Origin: Stenopsyche tienmushanensis
Lineage: Eukaryota > Arthropoda > Insecta > Trichoptera > Stenopsychidae
Assembly (NCBI GenBank): GCA_008973525.1
Contig: WACJ01000010.1
Location: 992,001 to 1,056,000 of the forward strand
Reading direction: 5' to 3'
DNA length: 64,000 nucleotides
Shown: piece after piece, positions 61,901 to 64,000 of the stretch
Layout: every line of letters starts with the position of its first letter
How positions within the stretch are numbered: the stretch's first letter is position 1
Position numbers and translations under genes: made by a program
Notes under the pieces: model-generated
Seen by the model: only the letters and a program-made list of their open reading frames with translations
Databases searched by the model: none
Told to the model about the DNA's origin: nothing

Positions 61901-64000
61901 AATACATTTAAGCGTGTAAATACAGGGTGCGGCAGAGAAAGTTCCTTATTTAAATCATGTGCCCTCAAGCAAACGTTATTTCTAGAGGGGTGGTGCTCAT
62001 TTGAAAGAACAGAACTTAGGGACGTTCGCCTCAGAGACGTCACCACACCTTTCTCAGAAAAAATGTCACTTCAGGGCCCGCGCTTCAAATAGGATAGTTT
62101 CCATGCCGCATCCTGTTCATATAATTTAAAAAAAATTATAACAATGGTCTTCATTTTCAATTAAAGCGCTTAGTTGAGAGATATACTTAAAGTATTGTTT
62201 TTAAAATTATTTTTAGCAACTTGCTGCTTTGCTTATCGCACGTCAAGTGTTGGGAAACCTTCGTGAATCAGCTTGGCCATACTTATTAGAACACTGGAAG
62301 CTAGCTCGATTGAGCTTTGCATTGTGGGGAGCATTGAGTCCTAACCAAGGTAAAAAATAATATTATCGCCATCACATATATTAACACTTTGTATACGGGT
62401 CTTTGTGTATACTTTGTTCGATGAGTGATAACCCCTGGTGCGGGGACGTCCGTGTCATGTATGTGTAAAAAGTGATGATAATCAACTGTGTTTAGTAAAA
62501 TCCGATTACCCGCAATTGACACACTGATCATATTCCTGGTCGTTATTATTTTCTTTTATATTTTTTATTAATAGAAAAACCTCCAAGTGAGTTTGGAAAA
62601 ACCGATAGTGCTGAAGGTACACCATCAAAAAGTTCTCCTATCCAACCTGATGGATTAACTGATGAAATTGACGGCAGTAAAGATTTATCTGAAAACGTAA
62701 AAGAAATTCATGAAACGAAGCAACGAAATATAAGTCAAGCTGAATTGGAATCACAATTATTCAAGGTGAGAAATTTACGAGAAAATATACATTTTGATCA
62801 GGAATTAAATCGATATTATTCTTCAATTTTAAAATATAAATGTTTTGATCTGCAGTATGAAGGTACCTTTGCAGAACATCTTGAAATGGTTATGCAGTTA
62901 GGTTACGTTGTACTTTTTTCGTCCGCCTTTCCTCTTGCTGCACTATGCGCTCTCGCAAATAATTTAATTGAAGTAAGAGGAGATGCATTCAAATTATGTT
63001 TTGTTTCACAACGTCCATTCGGAAAAAGAGTCAACAGTATTGGATCATGGCAGGTTAGTATTTATATATATGAATCGAATTTATTAAATATTATAGTTTA
63101 GACTTGTTTGTAGGTGTTAATCCGTATATTTTTTTCTATTTATAGCATGCTATGGAAGTAATGGTGGGCATTGCAGTGCTAGTAAATTGTGCATTAATTG
63201 GACTATCGGGCCAAGTACATAGAATGTTTCCTGAAGCTACGCCTATTCAAACAATATTAGTTATAGTAGCGTTGGAGGTGAGTTTAGCAAAATTAATATC
63301 GATTTATTTAACTTTGCTTACTTTGGGTGGCTCCTATAGCCCTATAAGAGAGCCCCTGCCAACGACAACACGTTTCACCATTTTCGCCGGTCCTTGCTCA
63401 GACGTGCAGCGTCTTTTTTAACTTGATCAGCCTAGCGTAGCTGAGGCTGATATGGCTAGTTTATGGCATATGCGACAAAAATAATAGAAACAATTCTCCC
63501 TCTTTCCTCTCTTATGGAGTCTCACTTCAACAAATATAAAATGGAATCTAAAAATTCAATCAGCGATTGAGTAACAATTTTTAAAAAATTTACAGCATGT
63601 TATGCTCGTTATGGTAATTTTGGTGAGACTGGCTGTACCTGATTTACCTTCTTGGCTAGCTGCTGAAATGGCTAAGGTAGAATTTCAACGAAGAGAAGCT
63701 TCTAGAAATACACACACTCCTCAGGTATATTTACACTATATATATTGCGTATTTGTTCGATTATTATTTTACGTTAATGTTAATATTCATTAAAGGTGGA
63801 AAGTGGTGGAAATTCCAGTGGAACTAGTCAAGAAGATCTCTTTGGTCTTGACCAGCCTGTGAGAGCTTCCGTTTCTGAAGAAGTTACTATTACACCTGAA
63901 GAGAGATTGTTGATTGGCAGATTTACTGTGCAACCATCCGATCCTCCTTTGATTGACGATAAACAACCGACAGAATCGATAAATGGAATTCCTACGCCGG
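52985..64000 (+). CDS. ANO8: Anoctamin-8 (TMEM16H), 3' end outside window, apparent frameshift in exon 7
   Basis: This is a TMEM16-family multi-pass protein; ANO8 is known as a tether at ER-plasma membrane contacts rather than a clear chloride channel. Exons are 52985-53069, 54620-54736, 56482-56611, 57158-57263, 57719-57851, 57930-58046, 58467-58574, 58798-58901, 59008-59089, 60811-60963, 61037-61172, 61433-61488, 61801-61875, 62217-62349, 62575-62765, 62856-63053, 63146-63277, 63596-63724 and 63796-64000. Diagnostic blocks are CDVVMTFPKGAADSTLLWLL, EDICSYFGVKVAMYFAWLG, FQFVNSFLSLFYIAFYLQD, YVVLFSSAFPLAALCALANN and LIEVRGDAFKLC. A Ser/Thr-rich cytosolic loop is in exon 15. Exon 7 carries one extra base near 58524-58536 that breaks the frame; all other phases fit. 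The start is the only ATG in the CpG-rich first exon. Introns hold several transposon remnants. Confidence 0.93.
54773..56245. mobile_element. 1.47-kb pogo/Tc-like element in anoctamin-8 intron 2, carrying a retroelement fragment
   Basis: The left end CAGCAGACCCACGGGTAATC and the right end read inward, AGCAGACCCACAGTAATCC, form inverted repeats, with TA outside both (54771-54772, 56246-56247). The first right base mismatches. No DDE transposase could be read inside. Instead a minus-strand reverse transcriptase fragment occupies part of the interior. Confidence 0.6.
55290..55560 (-). pseudogene. CR1-like non-LTR reverse transcriptase fragment
   Basis: The minus strand reads GYQVGEKSMYHIRYADDMVL and then LVPSIKALRTLLDICLDY, with the intact catalytic motif YADD, followed by KLTFNISKSVVMVF. 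This block order is typical of CR1-like elements. Stops lie on both sides and no endonuclease is seen. Confidence 0.7.
57361..57512. repeat. hAT-like end and dispersed repeat A, copy 3
   Basis: CAGGGATGGCGAATCTTTTT at 57361 resembles hAT terminal repeats. At about 57445-57512 the block TTCACATATGTTAGATGATC through GCCAGCTATCGGTATAAT matches the final block of repeat A at about 10270-10335. Whether the two belong to one element is unclear. Confidence 0.45.
59150..59975. other. Possible MITE in anoctamin-8 intron 9
   Basis: The left part TATATACAAATAAACC then TTTTTTTGTGC and the right part read inward, CATATACACTCTTTTTGTGC, look like diverged inverted ends. Both sides also carry AAACCGCATAACTT-like text. 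No coding sequence is visible. Support is weak. Confidence 0.3.
60174..60660. mobile_element. 487-bp TA-flanked MITE (pogo/Tigger-like ends) in anoctamin-8 intron 9
   Basis: The ends CAGTCAATCCTCCTATAACG and, read inward from the right, CAGTCAACCCTTCTATAAAG are inverted repeats, and TA lies outside both. The CAGTCAAYCC-TATAA motif is typical of Tigger/pogo-derived MITEs. No protein-coding capacity. Confidence 0.75.
63295..63420 (-). pseudogene. Short retroelement-like tail in anoctamin-8 intron 17
   Basis: Compared with the flanking AT-rich intron this stretch is GC-rich. On the minus strand it reads KKDAARLSKDRRKW then NVLSLAGALL, resembling the C-terminal end of insect non-LTR reverse transcriptases. 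It is too short to classify. Confidence 0.3.

Overview
This is AT-rich animal nuclear DNA, almost certainly from an insect. The genes have many short exons with GT-AG introns. The protein set is typical of arthropods: an insect-type heme oxygenase, a GT92 glycosyltransferase, p47, WDR89, an FBXO33-like F-box protein and anoctamin-8. Remains of mariner, Tigger/pogo, piggyBac-like, rosa-like, R1-like, jockey-like and CR1-like elements fill much of the rest. MLH3 is present, which argues against Drosophila, a lineage known to lack it. I cannot name the order from sequence alone.

Layout. MLH3 (minus, about 0.2-1.6 kb, C-terminus outside the window) lies head to head with the p47/NSFL1C gene (plus, 2.07-9.19 kb, ten exons). 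The 9.2-16.5 kb stretch is non-coding with retroelement and Tigger fragments. An intronless GT92 gene (minus, 16.48-18.03 kb) is divergent from a three-exon heme oxygenase gene (plus, 19.44-20.85 kb). From 20.9 to 34.6 kb I see no host gene, only mobile-element debris. An eleven-exon FBXO33-like gene (minus) spans 34.59-38.50 kb. A further repeat-rich stretch leads to WDR89 (plus, 45.12-47.83 kb, seven exons). Tigger, mariner and other repeats follow. The window ends inside the anoctamin-8 gene (plus, from 52.99 kb, nineteen exons visible, 3' end missing).

The genes are unrelated housekeeping or cell-biology loci, so there is no operon-like logic: meiotic and mismatch repair (MLH3), p97 cofactor function (p47), heme breakdown (HO), glycan transfer (GT92), ubiquitin ligase substrate choice (F-box), a WD40 scaffold, and a TMEM16-family membrane protein. 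Exon joins were checked by reading phase. They close cleanly for p47 (403 aa), HO (245 aa), the F-box protein (496 aa) and WDR89 (378 aa). The anoctamin-8 model closes only if one extra base in exon 7 is removed.

I found no novel multi-gene system. The points most worth following are the apparent frameshift in anoctamin-8, the loss of a conserved distal-pocket aspartate and a possible antioxidant response element in the heme oxygenase gene, an altered GFRGEAL motif in MLH3, a mariner whose middle is an R1-type reverse transcriptase, and several dispersed repeat families with multiple copies inside the window.
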